A stretch of 64,000 nt of DNA from Chlamydiales bacterium (GTDB taxonomy: Bacteria > Chlamydiota > Chlamydiia > Chlamydiales > JAAKFR01), in the NCBI GenBank assembly GCA_024233495.1, contig JACKPM010000001.1:62001-126000 (forward strand), in the 5' to 3' direction. The notes beneath the pieces are model-generated. The model had not been told where the DNA came from, did no database searches, and saw nothing but the letters and a program-made list of their open reading frames with translations. Positions within the stretch are counted from its first letter, which is position 1. Each line of letters starts with the position of its first letter. Shown here in pieces: positions 23,864 through 31,718 of this stretch. The translations under genes and the position numbers were made by a program.

Positions 23864-24683
23864 GCCTTTGCACACAAAGCACTTTTGAAAGCGCCCCCAC
23901 GTACTTCGAAGTATCAAATTCAATCTTCTCAAATGGGTAGCCAACTTCGTTGCAAATAAGCTGAGCAAATTCCCGAATGGTGTGCTCCCGCCCCTCTCCA
24001 ATGTTAATCAACGTATTTTCCTGAGTCTCAGCAAGATGAAAGAGCGCGTCGATAAAGTCATCGATATAGACAAGTTCTCTTTTCTGCTCCCCATTTCCCC
24101 AAAGCGTTACTGTATCGCCCAAGTGTTTTCCATTGAGGATCTTGCGCACGAGATCGAAGATAAAGTGAAGCTGACGATCATCTGTGTGGTAGCCAGGGCC
24201 GTAAAGTGTTGAAGGAATTAGATATAGGTAGTTTAGGCCATATTGCTTGTGCATCGCTTGAAGGCCTACAAGGAGCGCCTTTTTGATGATAGCATAGGAG
24301 AAGAGGCTCTCATGCGGTGTACCGATTAAATAGTTGGTCTCCGTGAGAGGAAGATTGGGATCATAGCAACAGCTGGTGCCGAGCGTAATGAACTTTGCTT
24401 GAGGCTGCTTCTTTTGCCACCAGTCAAGAGTGTTTGTCGTGATCTTTTGGTTATTTGCCCAAATTTCAGCTGGGTGGTAGACGCAAAAATCGCCAGCTTG
24501 CATCCAAACAGCAAGGTGATAGATGCGGTCAAACTTGTAGTGATCAAATTGGGAGAGAGCTTTCGGATCTGTAAGGTCGCAGTTTTTAGAGTGCGCCTCT
24601 ACAACTTCGATGCCTTTTTTTCTGAGGGTTTCACATAGGTGTCTTCCCAAAAAGCCTGATGATCCTGTAACAAGTGCTGACAT
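23730..24683 (-). CDS. GDP-L-fucose synthase-like SDR epimerase/reductase
   Basis: Extended SDR of 317 residues resembling GDP-fucose synthase. Evidence: VTGSSGFLGRHL at the N terminus, LGTSCCYDP with catalytic Ser, YAIIKKALLVG (Tyr and Lys of the triad), STLYGPGYHTDDR, then LWGNGEQKRELVYIDDFIDA and a GEGREHTIREFAQLI segment matching the Fcl substrate domain. The start is the ATG at 24683 because GGGAG precedes it by a good distance; upstream in-frame ATGs lack one. In this context it may act on GDP-heptose (compare HddA/HddC divergent at 24763) rather than GDP-mannose; that is inference. Confidence 0.72.
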   Translation of the reverse strand: MSALVTGSSGFLGRHLCETLRKKGIEVVEAHSKNCDLTDPKALSQFDHYKFDRIYHLAVWMQAGDFCVYHPAEIWANNQKITTNTLDWWQKKQPQAKFITLGTSCCYDPNLPLTETNYLIGTPHESLFSYAIIKKALLVGLQAMHKQYGLNYLYLIPSTLYGPGYHTDDRQLHFIFDLVRKILNGKHLGDTVTLWGNGEQKRELVYIDDFIDALFHLAETQENTLINIGEGREHTIREFAQLICNEVGYPFEKIEFDTSKYVGALSKVLCVQRLKAAYPDYQQTPLKEGLAEMVDWFAKAHKLGQSASTCMSGAVTG

Positions 24684-24762
24684 ATTTTCTCCCATTGCTA
24701 TGCAGAAACTCTCCCATATTCTCCTTTTCAATTCAATTGAGAAATGCTAGTGTATCCCTCTT

Positions 24763-25755
24763 ATGTTGATCATCTCTCGCACTCCTGTGCGCATCAGCTT
24801 TTTTGGAGGAGGGACAGACTATCCTGCCTACTATTTGGATCATGAGGGGGCTGTTCTTGGGACCACAATTGACCAATACACTTATATCAGCGTCAAGAAC
24901 TTTGAGAGCCGCTTTTTTGAGCACAATATCCGTATTGCCTACTCACGCACAGAGCTTGTAAAGGCGATTGAAGAGATTCAACACCCTAGCATTCGAGAAG
25001 CTCTTCGCCATCACAACACTCCTGACAATCTCGATATTCACATTTTTTCTGATCTACCTGCACGCACAGGGCTTGGCTCCTCCTCTTCTTTCACAGTGGG
25101 TTTTGTCAATGCGCTGTACGCCATTGAAGGGAAACGCAGATCGAAGCAGTCTCTTGCTGAAGAGGCCTGTTATATTGAGCAGAAGATGATCGAAGAAAAT
25201 GTAGGTTCGCAAGATCAGTTTCACGCTGCATATGGAGGGCTTAATCTCATTAGATTTAAGTCCGATGCGATCCATGTCAGCCCGGTTTGTCTCTCTTCTG
25301 AACGGAAAAAACTCTTGCAAGACCACCTCCTTATTTTCTTCACAGGAATGACACGGCATGCAAGTGAGATCGTTAAAGAGCAAATCAAAAAGACAGAAGC
25401 AGGAAGTAACGAAGCTTACCTCAAGCGCATGCACGCTCTAGTCTTTGAGGCTGAAAAATGTCTTATTGAATCTCAGGATCTAGCGCAAGATTTTGGCAAA
25501 CTTCTTCATGAAGGGTGGGAGCTGAAAAAACAACTCTCGAGTCAAGTGAGCAACCCCTCGATTGATGAAGCTTATACCCGTGCACGAGCAGCTGGTGCAT
25601 ACGGTGGAAAGCTGTGCGGTGCTGGCAATGGAGGTTTTCTTCTTTTTGTTGTGCCTTCTGAAAAGCAAGATTCTGTACGTAAGGCTCTTCAGTTGGAAGA
25701 GATTAAGTTCAACTTCGAGGATGAAGGCTCTAAAATCATTTACATGAAGGAGTGA
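24763..25755 (+). CDS. hddA: D-glycero-D-manno-heptose 7-phosphate kinase-like (GHMP family)
   Basis: GHMP-type sugar kinase of 330 residues. In the GDP-heptose pathway HddA phosphorylates heptose 7-phosphate at C1. Matching features: SRTPVRISFFGGGTDYPAYY at the N terminus, GTTIDQYTYISV, the ATP-binding glycine loop LPARTGLGSSSSFTVGF (about 99-115), NVGSQDQFHAAYGG with the catalytic Asp (about 145-158), and KLCGAGNGGFLLF (about 285-297). The next gene is the HddC-like nucleotidyltransferase, overlapping or abutting, which supports the assignment. Other members of the subfamily phosphorylate fucose or other heptoses, so the substrate is inferred. Confidence 0.82.
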   Translation: MLIISRTPVRISFFGGGTDYPAYYLDHEGAVLGTTIDQYTYISVKNFESRFFEHNIRIAYSRTELVKAIEEIQHPSIREALRHHNTPDNLDIHIFSDLPARTGLGSSSSFTVGFVNALYAIEGKRRSKQSLAEEACYIEQKMIEENVGSQDQFHAAYGGLNLIRFKSDAIHVSPVCLSSERKKLLQDHLLIFFTGMTRHASEIVKEQIKKTEAGSNEAYLKRMHALVFEAEKCLIESQDLAQDFGKLLHEGWELKKQLSSQVSNPSIDEAYTRARAAGAYGGKLCGAGNGGFLLFVVPSEKQDSVRKALQLEEIKFNFEDEGSKIIYMKE

Positions 25756-25757
25756 GC

Positions 25758-26426
25758 ATGGAGGCAATCATCTTAGTGGGTGGAAAGGGAATGCGGCTGC
25801 GCTCAGTTGTTTCTGATGTTCCTAAGCCATTAGCCCCTGTTGATGGTGTTCCTTTTACTGACCACTTGCTTAAAAAATTGCCAACAAAGTCTATCATCTT
25901 CAGTGTTGGGTATTTAGCACAGAAGATCATCGATTACTACCAAGGGGATCCCTGTATTAAGTTCTCCGTGGAAACAGAGCCTTTGGGAACAGGTGGAGGC
26001 GCGCGTAAAGCAGTTGAGTTAGCTTCTTCGGACACTGTTTGGGTACTCAACGGAGACTCTTATTTTGATATCGACTTTGAGGAAATGCTAAGGCAGCACT
26101 TTGAGACAGAGGCTGACATTACGCTTGCCTGTCGCCAGGTTGAGGACTCTTCTCGTTATGGCTCTTTGCGTATAGAGGGAAAGCAACTCCGCGCTTTTGA
26201 AGAGAAGCGCCCTGGTGCAGGCTGGATCAATGGAGGGATCTACCTCATGAAAAAGGAGTTGCTAATTCAGTGGCCACTCAACACGCCCCTCTCTTTGGAG
26301 AAAGAGGTATTCCCAGAGCTTTTGCTTTCAGACAAAGCATTTTTCGTCTACCCTAGCGAGGGAAAATTCATCGATATTGGGACACCAGAGTCGTATTCGC
26401 AAGCAAAGGAGATTGTGATAGCATGA
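25758..26426 (+). CDS. hddC: sugar-phosphate nucleotidyltransferase, HddC-like
   Basis: A 222-residue nucleotidyltransferase predicted to make GDP-D-glycero-alpha-D-manno-heptose from heptose 1-phosphate. Visible: EAIILVGGKGMRLRSVVSD at the start (pyrophosphorylase signature with Gly-rich loop and Arg), PKPLAPVDGVPF, ETEPLGTGGGARKA (about 71-84), VLNGDSYFDIDF (metal-binding Asp) and KFIDIGTPESYSQA at the C terminus. I choose the ATG at 25758 because AAGGAG precedes it; the GTG at 25752 is less likely. The hddA stop overlaps this region. It forms an ATGA overlap with the following methyltransferase gene. The nucleotide could be CTP or another NTP. Confidence 0.8.
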   Translation: MEAIILVGGKGMRLRSVVSDVPKPLAPVDGVPFTDHLLKKLPTKSIIFSVGYLAQKIIDYYQGDPCIKFSVETEPLGTGGGARKAVELASSDTVWVLNGDSYFDIDFEEMLRQHFETEADITLACRQVEDSSRYGSLRIEGKQLRAFEEKRPGAGWINGGIYLMKKELLIQWPLNTPLSLEKEVFPELLLSDKAFFVYPSEGKFIDIGTPESYSQAKEIVIA

Positions 26427-27340
26427 CCATTCGAACGTACTGTGCGTTTGCAAAGAAGCGGCTCACATCGCGCTGCATCTCGCCCTACGTCAATCGAAGT
26501 CGAGCGCTGCGTAACCTTTGCAAGTCAGCCTCAAAAAAGTGCAGACATATCGATTTGCGCAACGATATTGTAGATAATCATAAGGCGATGATTGCAGCGC
26601 ACTGGATCAAAGAGGGGGACCGCGTATTAGATGTGGGAGTCAATCTTGCGGCTTACACATTTTTTTACAGCAAGCTAGTAGGGGATAAAGGAGAGGTTAT
26701 TGGCTTTGAGGCGAACCCCTACTTGATCGAGGAAATTCACAAAAAAGTAGAAAAGGAAGGAGCGTCTAACATAAAGATTTTGGAGAGAGCTGCCTCCAAT
26801 ATTTCTGGTGAGACGCTTTCGATGCGGGTTTATAAAAATCCGGATCATCCGCAGATCGGACTCAGTACTTTGGAAGCTGACCTCATGGGAAAAGAGCGTA
26901 TGCCGGGTGAGACAGAGCTAGTGCACGTCCAGTCGCAAACACTTGATGATTTAGATTTGCCTATCACCTTTTTGAAAGTGGATGTTGAGGGGCATGAACA
27001 AGCTGTTTTTGAAGGGGCACAAAAACTTTTGCGCAAATACCGCCCCCTTGTTCTTTTTGAGTATGGCTTTGACCAAAAAGGGTTTCAAACCAACTCAATC
27101 GCAACATTAGAGCAGGTGGGATATTGTTGCTATGATCTTGTGACAAACAAGCGCGTCCGCCCTGGGTATGCAATCTCGATTACAGACATTTTAGCCGTTC
27201 CAGAAGAAGAAAAAAAACTCCCCTTATTACTTGATCGGCTATACTGCCCATATCCGCTCATGTCGATATTAAGCGAAAATATTAAACAACTTGTCACAGA
27301 GACTCTGCACAAAGTGCAGTCAAAATGTTGGAGGAAATAA
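26423..27340 (+). CDS. FkbM-family methyltransferase
   Basis: A class I SAM-dependent methyltransferase of the FkbM family (305 residues), typically methylating sugar hydroxyls in glycans and glycolipids. Motif I is VLDVGVNLAAYTFFYSKL (about 70-87), followed by GEVIGFEANPYLIEEI (acidic residue binding the SAM ribose) and the family hallmark TFLKVDVEGHEQAVFEGAQK (about 174-193). The N-terminal 45 residues are basic and Cys-rich and are not typical of the family. It overlaps hddC by 4 bp (ATGA) and is followed by a coupled SDR gene. Confidence 0.82.
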   Translation: MTIRTYCAFAKKRLTSRCISPYVNRSRALRNLCKSASKKCRHIDLRNDIVDNHKAMIAAHWIKEGDRVLDVGVNLAAYTFFYSKLVGDKGEVIGFEANPYLIEEIHKKVEKEGASNIKILERAASNISGETLSMRVYKNPDHPQIGLSTLEADLMGKERMPGETELVHVQSQTLDDLDLPITFLKVDVEGHEQAVFEGAQKLLRKYRPLVLFEYGFDQKGFQTNSIATLEQVGYCCYDLVTNKRVRPGYAISITDILAVPEEEKKLPLLLDRLYCPYPLMSILSENIKQLVTETLHKVQSKCWRK

Positions 27341-27341
27341 A

Positions 27342-28280
27342 GTGCAAAAACGGATTTTGATTACTGGTGGTGCTGGCTATATAGGCTCTATCCTAACTCC
27401 ACTTCTTCTTGAAAAGGGCTATAGAATCACTGTTTTAGACAACTTAATGTATCGACAGGTTTCTCTTTTGGAATGTTTTGGACACCCAAGCTTCAAGTTC
27501 ATAAAGGGGGACTGCCTTGATGAGCCCCTTCTAGAAAAGTTGATGAATGAGGCTGATGTGGTAATCCCTCTTGCAGCGATTGTGGGAGCACCAGCGTGTA
27601 AGGAGAGTCCTGCATATGCCAAGATGGTAAATTTCGACGCGGTTGACCTTGTAATAAAGCATCTTAAGCAAAATCAACTAGTTGTCTTCCCCAATACGAA
27701 TAGTGGGTATGGGGTAGGGGAGAGCGGAATACACTGTACTGAAGAGAGCCCTTTGCGCCCGGTCTCGCTCTATGGCAAATGGAAAGTAGAAATAGAACAA
27801 AAACTACTTGAGACGGGGCAGGCAGTTTCGCTTAGACTTGCAACGGTTTTTGGGGTTTCGCCGCGTATGCGCCTTGACCTTTTGGTGAATGATTTTACCT
27901 ATCGTGCCTGTCACGACCGTACGATTGTGGTGTTTGAGGAGAACTTCAAGCGGAATTACATTCACGTGCGCGATGTGGCGCAAGCATTCTTGTTTGCAAT
28001 TGAGCACGCAGATCAGATGAAAGGTCAGGCATTCAATGTGGGCCTTTCAGAGGCAAATCTTTCGAAGAAAGAGCTATGCGAAACGATTAAGAAGTATGTG
28101 GATAAGCTCTACTATCATGCAGCACCGATTGGAAAAGATCCGGATCAGCGCAACTACATTGTAAGCAATGAAAAGCTTGAAGGACTTGGGTGGAAGCCTA
28201 CAAAGTCGCTTGAGAGTGGGATCGAAGAGCTCGTTGGAGCTTTTACAATGATTAAGTACAACCAGTTTGCCAACTTCTAG
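27342..28280 (+). CDS. NAD-dependent SDR epimerase/dehydratase
   Basis: Extended SDR of 312 residues: RILITGGAGYIGSILTPLL (NAD site), VVFPNTNSGYGVGE (Ser/Thr of the triad), SLYGKWKVE (Tyr and Lys), and a C-terminal sugar-nucleotide-binding half with NYIHVRDVAQAFLFAI. The closest relative in the window is the SDR at 42198-43172, which shares the S/T-x-x-T-P/V-x-L-L N-terminal pattern and a short strand after it. The start is GTG at 27342: GGAGG sits 7 bases before it, and the ATG at 27291 lies inside the preceding gene. The reaction is not identifiable. Confidence 0.82.
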   Translation: MQKRILITGGAGYIGSILTPLLLEKGYRITVLDNLMYRQVSLLECFGHPSFKFIKGDCLDEPLLEKLMNEADVVIPLAAIVGAPACKESPAYAKMVNFDAVDLVIKHLKQNQLVVFPNTNSGYGVGESGIHCTEESPLRPVSLYGKWKVEIEQKLLETGQAVSLRLATVFGVSPRMRLDLLVNDFTYRACHDRTIVVFEENFKRNYIHVRDVAQAFLFAIEHADQMKGQAFNVGLSEANLSKKELCETIKKYVDKLYYHAAPIGKDPDQRNYIVSNEKLEGLGWKPTKSLESGIEELVGAFTMIKYNQFANF

Positions 28281-28282
28281 AG

Positions 28283-29200
28283 ATGACTACACTTTCGATT
28301 ATTTTGCCTAACTACAATGATGGGCACTACCTAGAGCCGCTACTACGCTCCCTTTTACCTCATATGCCACATGATGTAGAGTGTATCATTTGTGACGATG
28401 GCTCCACAGATGACTCTGTCGAACGCGTGAAGAGAGTGATCGTAGAACATGAAAATGTTGTGCTTCTTCAAAATAAGAAAAATTTAGGCACAGTGCCGAC
28501 TCTCAATCATGCGGCATCTAGAGCAAAAGGACGCTATCGCTATTACTCCTCTTCAAATGATGTCATTCTTCCCTTTCCATTCTTCGAGATGGTCTCTCTC
28601 TTGCGAAAAGTTGATGTTGCAGCAGTGACGAGCGATGTAGGCACGTGTAGTGAAGGGTACGATGGCGTCGCAAATAGAAAAGCTGCAACGCGTGTTCTAC
28701 TTCCTAATATTGAAAAATCCCACTTTTTCTCACCCTCGGATCTCATTTCTCTTTTTCGCACGACTTCGTTTTGGTTGGCCAGTCACAGCACCTTTATTCG
28801 TCGCGACTTAGTTGAAAAGTATGGGGGACAAAATCCAAAACTGTATCACCACTGTGATTTTTTTCTCAACCACATCATTGCGCTCTCTGAGGGAGTACTA
28901 TATGTGCCTCGGACAACGATTGCCTATTTTCGAGAGAGTGCGCACAATATTGGGACGCGTTGCTCTAAAGCTGAGTTGAAAACAGTGAGCTGGAATCTAG
29001 TTGAAAGCGTCGCAGCTTTAGATGCTCCTCTAAGGGAGCGCGTTTTGCGCTGTGGCATTCTTTCACATACGATTAAAAACATTTTCCCTGAAATTGCCCT
29101 GCATCCTCACTGCTGGAAGCTCTTATTTTTCGTTTTGCTTCGCTGGTTCAACTTGAATGCTCTTGGAAGGAAAAGCTCTTTGTGCTTCTCGATGAAGTAG
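28283..29200 (+). CDS. family 2 glycosyltransferase
   Basis: GT-A fold glycosyltransferase of 305 residues. The N-terminal nucleotide-sugar domain shows LSIILPNYNDGHYLEPLLRS, then IICDDGSTDDSVERV (about 39-53) and NLGTVPTLNHAASRAKGRY. The position of the usual D-x-D metal motif reads SSSNDVILP. It follows the SDR gene by 2 bp and belongs to the same plus-strand operon (hddA to here). The end overlaps the convergent TIGR04372-like gene by 94 bp. A similar GT2 protein is encoded at 43241. Donor and acceptor are unknown. Confidence 0.85.
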   Translation: MTTLSIILPNYNDGHYLEPLLRSLLPHMPHDVECIICDDGSTDDSVERVKRVIVEHENVVLLQNKKNLGTVPTLNHAASRAKGRYRYYSSSNDVILPFPFFEMVSLLRKVDVAAVTSDVGTCSEGYDGVANRKAATRVLLPNIEKSHFFSPSDLISLFRTTSFWLASHSTFIRRDLVEKYGGQNPKLYHHCDFFLNHIIALSEGVLYVPRTTIAYFRESAHNIGTRCSKAELKTVSWNLVESVAALDAPLRERVLRCGILSHTIKNIFPEIALHPHCWKLLFFVLLRWFNLNALGRKSSLCFSMK

Positions 29201-30417
29201 GCACTGATATGGCTTTTTGCTGGGGCAGATGGGGAGGCAAACACTCCACATATAGAGCTCTTATTGCCATTTAAAAGCTCTATACAGCCATGCAATATTT
29301 CATCTTCAGTGGCGTTTCTGGCAGTAAACCCATCTTCAGGAAAATACTCATCATGTTGGGGATCAGACATGTATAGATCCCATTGCGCCTTGGCCGAGAG
29401 AGGTCTATCATTTTTATCGAATAGGAGAGTTGGAACACAGACCGATTGCTCTCCTGGCGGTTCCCAAAATATGTGCCAAGAATTTACATATAAGATTTTC
29501 ACATTAAAGCAGGCTGCGAGAAATTGAAGGCCAGATGTGCCAATAGAAAGAGAAGCTAATTTAAAAAGGTGGCAGTCATTCTCAAATGTGGCAAACATCG
29601 ATTCGGAATAGTTTATGATGGGGTATTTTTTCATAGTTTGAGGCATTTTTTCTCGCCCACCTAGTACCACTTGGTAACCACAATCCAGAAGATATTCTAT
29701 GGTTGGAAAAAGTGTGCGAGAGTCTGTTTTCTTGGCGCACGCATTTACACAAGCAGATTTCAACTGGAGCACGGCGGTTTTTTTTCTGTCTAAACCAAAA
29801 TAATTGATGAATTGACAGTTTGCAGATGAGGTTTCCAAAAGGGGAAAATAGTGTGGGGTAGTACTCCAATGCTGTTCAACACTTTGCCACGCGGCCATAT
29901 TGGCTATTTTTGAGATACATTTAGGCCAGTTGGCACTTTGAGAAAACGAATTTAGTTTTTCCAGATCAACGAAATTCCATTTAACTTTGGATAAACCGCA
30001 ATCTAGTCTGATATCCTCATATCGCATGGTTAGCGGGAGCAGCAGCCAGTAGAGGAGGGTGTTTGCTCTATAAAGATAAAAGAGGTGGGAAAACAACTTT
30101 CCGTAATCTTTCGAAAGGGGGTGGTTTTTCAATATAAGAATATATTTCTTATCATGATCAATTGCCCCATTGTTTTTCTGTCGGAAGAAATAGTCTGTTT
30201 CGCATGCAATGTGCCCCACTCCGAGAGAAATATTTGTAAGAAAACAGAAGTTTCTTTTCTTACAGACTTGGTAGAAAGGCTTTAAGAGAAAACCACAGTT
30301 TGAGGAAATAGCGGGAGCACCCATCGTTTCATACCAAATAGAGAATGAAGCATATGTATCTTTGAGAAATCGTTTGACGGGTTTTGGCAAAAAGCTTAGG
30401 TATCGAGTAATTTTCAT
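29107..30417 (-). CDS. TIGR04372-like glycosyltransferase
   Basis: A 436-residue protein resembling the TIGR04372 group of glycosyltransferases seen in surface-glycan loci. An N-terminal segment has NISLGVGHIACETDYFFRQ (a G-H-x-x-E-x-D pattern typical of the group), and the second half has GYQVVLGGREKMPQTMKKYP followed by HLFKLASLSIGTSGLQFLAA, where the nucleotide sugar is expected to bind. A paralog with the same second-half pattern lies at 34199-35587. The sequence looks more AT-rich than its neighbours, suggesting separate acquisition. It stands alone between a convergent GT2 gene and the IS remnant. Confidence 0.6.
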   Translation of the reverse strand: MKITRYLSFLPKPVKRFLKDTYASFSIWYETMGAPAISSNCGFLLKPFYQVCKKRNFCFLTNISLGVGHIACETDYFFRQKNNGAIDHDKKYILILKNHPLSKDYGKLFSHLFYLYRANTLLYWLLLPLTMRYEDIRLDCGLSKVKWNFVDLEKLNSFSQSANWPKCISKIANMAAWQSVEQHWSTTPHYFPLLETSSANCQFINYFGLDRKKTAVLQLKSACVNACAKKTDSRTLFPTIEYLLDCGYQVVLGGREKMPQTMKKYPIINYSESMFATFENDCHLFKLASLSIGTSGLQFLAACFNVKILYVNSWHIFWEPPGEQSVCVPTLLFDKNDRPLSAKAQWDLYMSDPQHDEYFPEDGFTARNATEDEILHGCIELLNGNKSSICGVFASPSAPAKSHISAYFIEKHKELFLPRAFKLNQRSKTKNKSFQQ

Positions 30418-30672
30418 ATAAATCTGGTTTTATATCGCACAACTAAATTTAAAATGCCAGAGAGGATATGGTTCAAAAACGTTCTGAATGAACAATAAAA
30501 AAACTGTGCTGAAAAAGTCTGAGAGAGAAAAAGCGCCATTGCGTAGCTTTGGTCCCTTTGACGTGAGTTTGAAGCTAGCGTAGCTAGCTAAAAACTTACG
30601 GAACAATCTCGATAAAAAACCCTTAAAATAAAGAAACTCTTTGGCTCACGACAAGCAACAAGGAGTCTCAAG

Positions 30673-31589
30673 ATGCGTAAACGCCATTTGAAAAAATATA
30701 ACAGACAACTCGTTCAAAGGGGAAGCATAACTTTCCTTGTCGATCCCAAAGTATTCAAAGTTAAAAAGAAAAAGTCTATGGAAGACCTAGAACTTTTTCT
30801 GACTCTTTGATCACTATGCTAATGATGACCAAAATTCATCACCGTTTAGCATACAGAACTCTACAAGGATTTACTGAGTCTCTTATAGCTCTCTCCTCAG
30901 AATCCTATCCAGTCCCTACCTATTCTCTCATCTGTAAGAGAGCTCAAAAATTGAAACTGCCAAAACTGAGTTTTAAGAGACCCTCTGTTATTGCTATCGA
31001 TGCATCTGGGGTCAAGGTCTATTAAGAAAGAGAGTGGAAAGTAAAAATTCATGGTAAGTCCAAATGACGTAAGTGGCTTAAAACCCACATCGCTATAGAT
31101 CCTAAAAATGGAGAGATTGTAGCTGAAACTGCAACCTTGAACAATATTCATGATAGTGAGGCACTTGGTCCAATATTGGACCAAGTGCCTCGCTCATGCA
31201 AAGCTGTATTAGCAGATGGTGCTTATGATGGAAAAACGTGTCAGTGATTAGAGCAAGAGGAGTCAATCCTTTGATTCCCCCTCCTAAAAATGCGCGTATT
31301 CATAACGAGGAATCCAAGCCTCGATGATCCGATACGCATCATCTGCGGTCTTGGGAGGTCCCTATGTGTAAAGCTTAGAGGATATAGCCAAAGAGCTTTA
31401 GTAGAAGCCGCTTTTTCTCGAATGAAGAGGCTCTTTGGATCAAGATTATTTTCTAAAAGATTTGATGCCTAAAGGGTAGAAAATCACCTTCGCTGTCTGT
31501 TACTCAATCTGTTCGCAAAGGGAAAGAGAAACACTTTTGGGAATTTTATCTCTCAACTAAGTCACCTCAAGTGTGGGCTGTATAAGTGA
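30673..31589 (+). pseudogene. IS5/IS903-type DDE transposase, multiply disrupted
   Basis: Reading across frames from the ATG at 30673 (AAGGAG upstream) gives an IS5-group transposase: RQLVQRGSITFLVD near the start, VIAIDASGVKVY with the first catalytic Asp, AVLADGAYDGK with the second Asp, and ALVEAAFSRMKRLFGSRL with the catalytic Glu. At least three in-frame stops and several frameshifts (near 30805, 31022, 31066, 31245 and 31325) break it. It ends at the TGA at 31587. It cannot make an active enzyme. Confidence 0.82.
31158..31191. repeat. 34-bp perfect palindrome
   Basis: GAGGCACTTGGTCCAAT is followed directly by its exact reverse complement with no spacer, inside the transposase pseudogene. 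Such a perfect 17-bp inverted pair without a loop is unlikely to be a coding accident. Confidence 0.9.
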
Positions 31590-31644
31590 TACGCGGAGCA
31601 ACAGAGCCCAGTGAGAACAAAATTAGCCAAAAAGACCTCTTTAA

Positions 31645-31718
31645 ACTGACTTTTTCAACATAGTCCAATAAAAGAAGCGTTTTCTTGAATAGATTGGTTT
31701 GCTAAGATCAGGTCCAGA
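31645..31718 (+). repeat. exporter leader sequence identical to that of copy 1
   Basis: Seventy-four bases identical, in inverted orientation on the chromosome, to 12203-12276. The first 21 or so are the right end of the IS element. Identity continues 15 bp into the coding sequence and then drops. Confidence 0.8.

Larger units (their letters stand above)
30501..31665 (+). mobile_element. IS5-type insertion sequence remnant
   Basis: A 1.17-kb element bounded by imperfect terminal inverted repeats: AACTGTGCTGAAAAAGTC near 30502-30519 and, in reverse, GACTATGTTGAAAAAGTC at 31665-31648 (14 of 18 identical). CAATAAAA lies outside both ends (30493-30500 and 31666-31673) and is a candidate 8-bp target duplication, with one base of uncertainty. 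The single transposase gene inside is dead. The right end directly abuts the leader of ABC exporter copy 2, and the same right end is found before copy 1. Confidence 0.75.

Noticed and set aside
30807..31472. Transposase fragments as working genes
   Set aside because: The catalytic Asp, Asp and Glu fall in different frames separated by stops. The element is dead.
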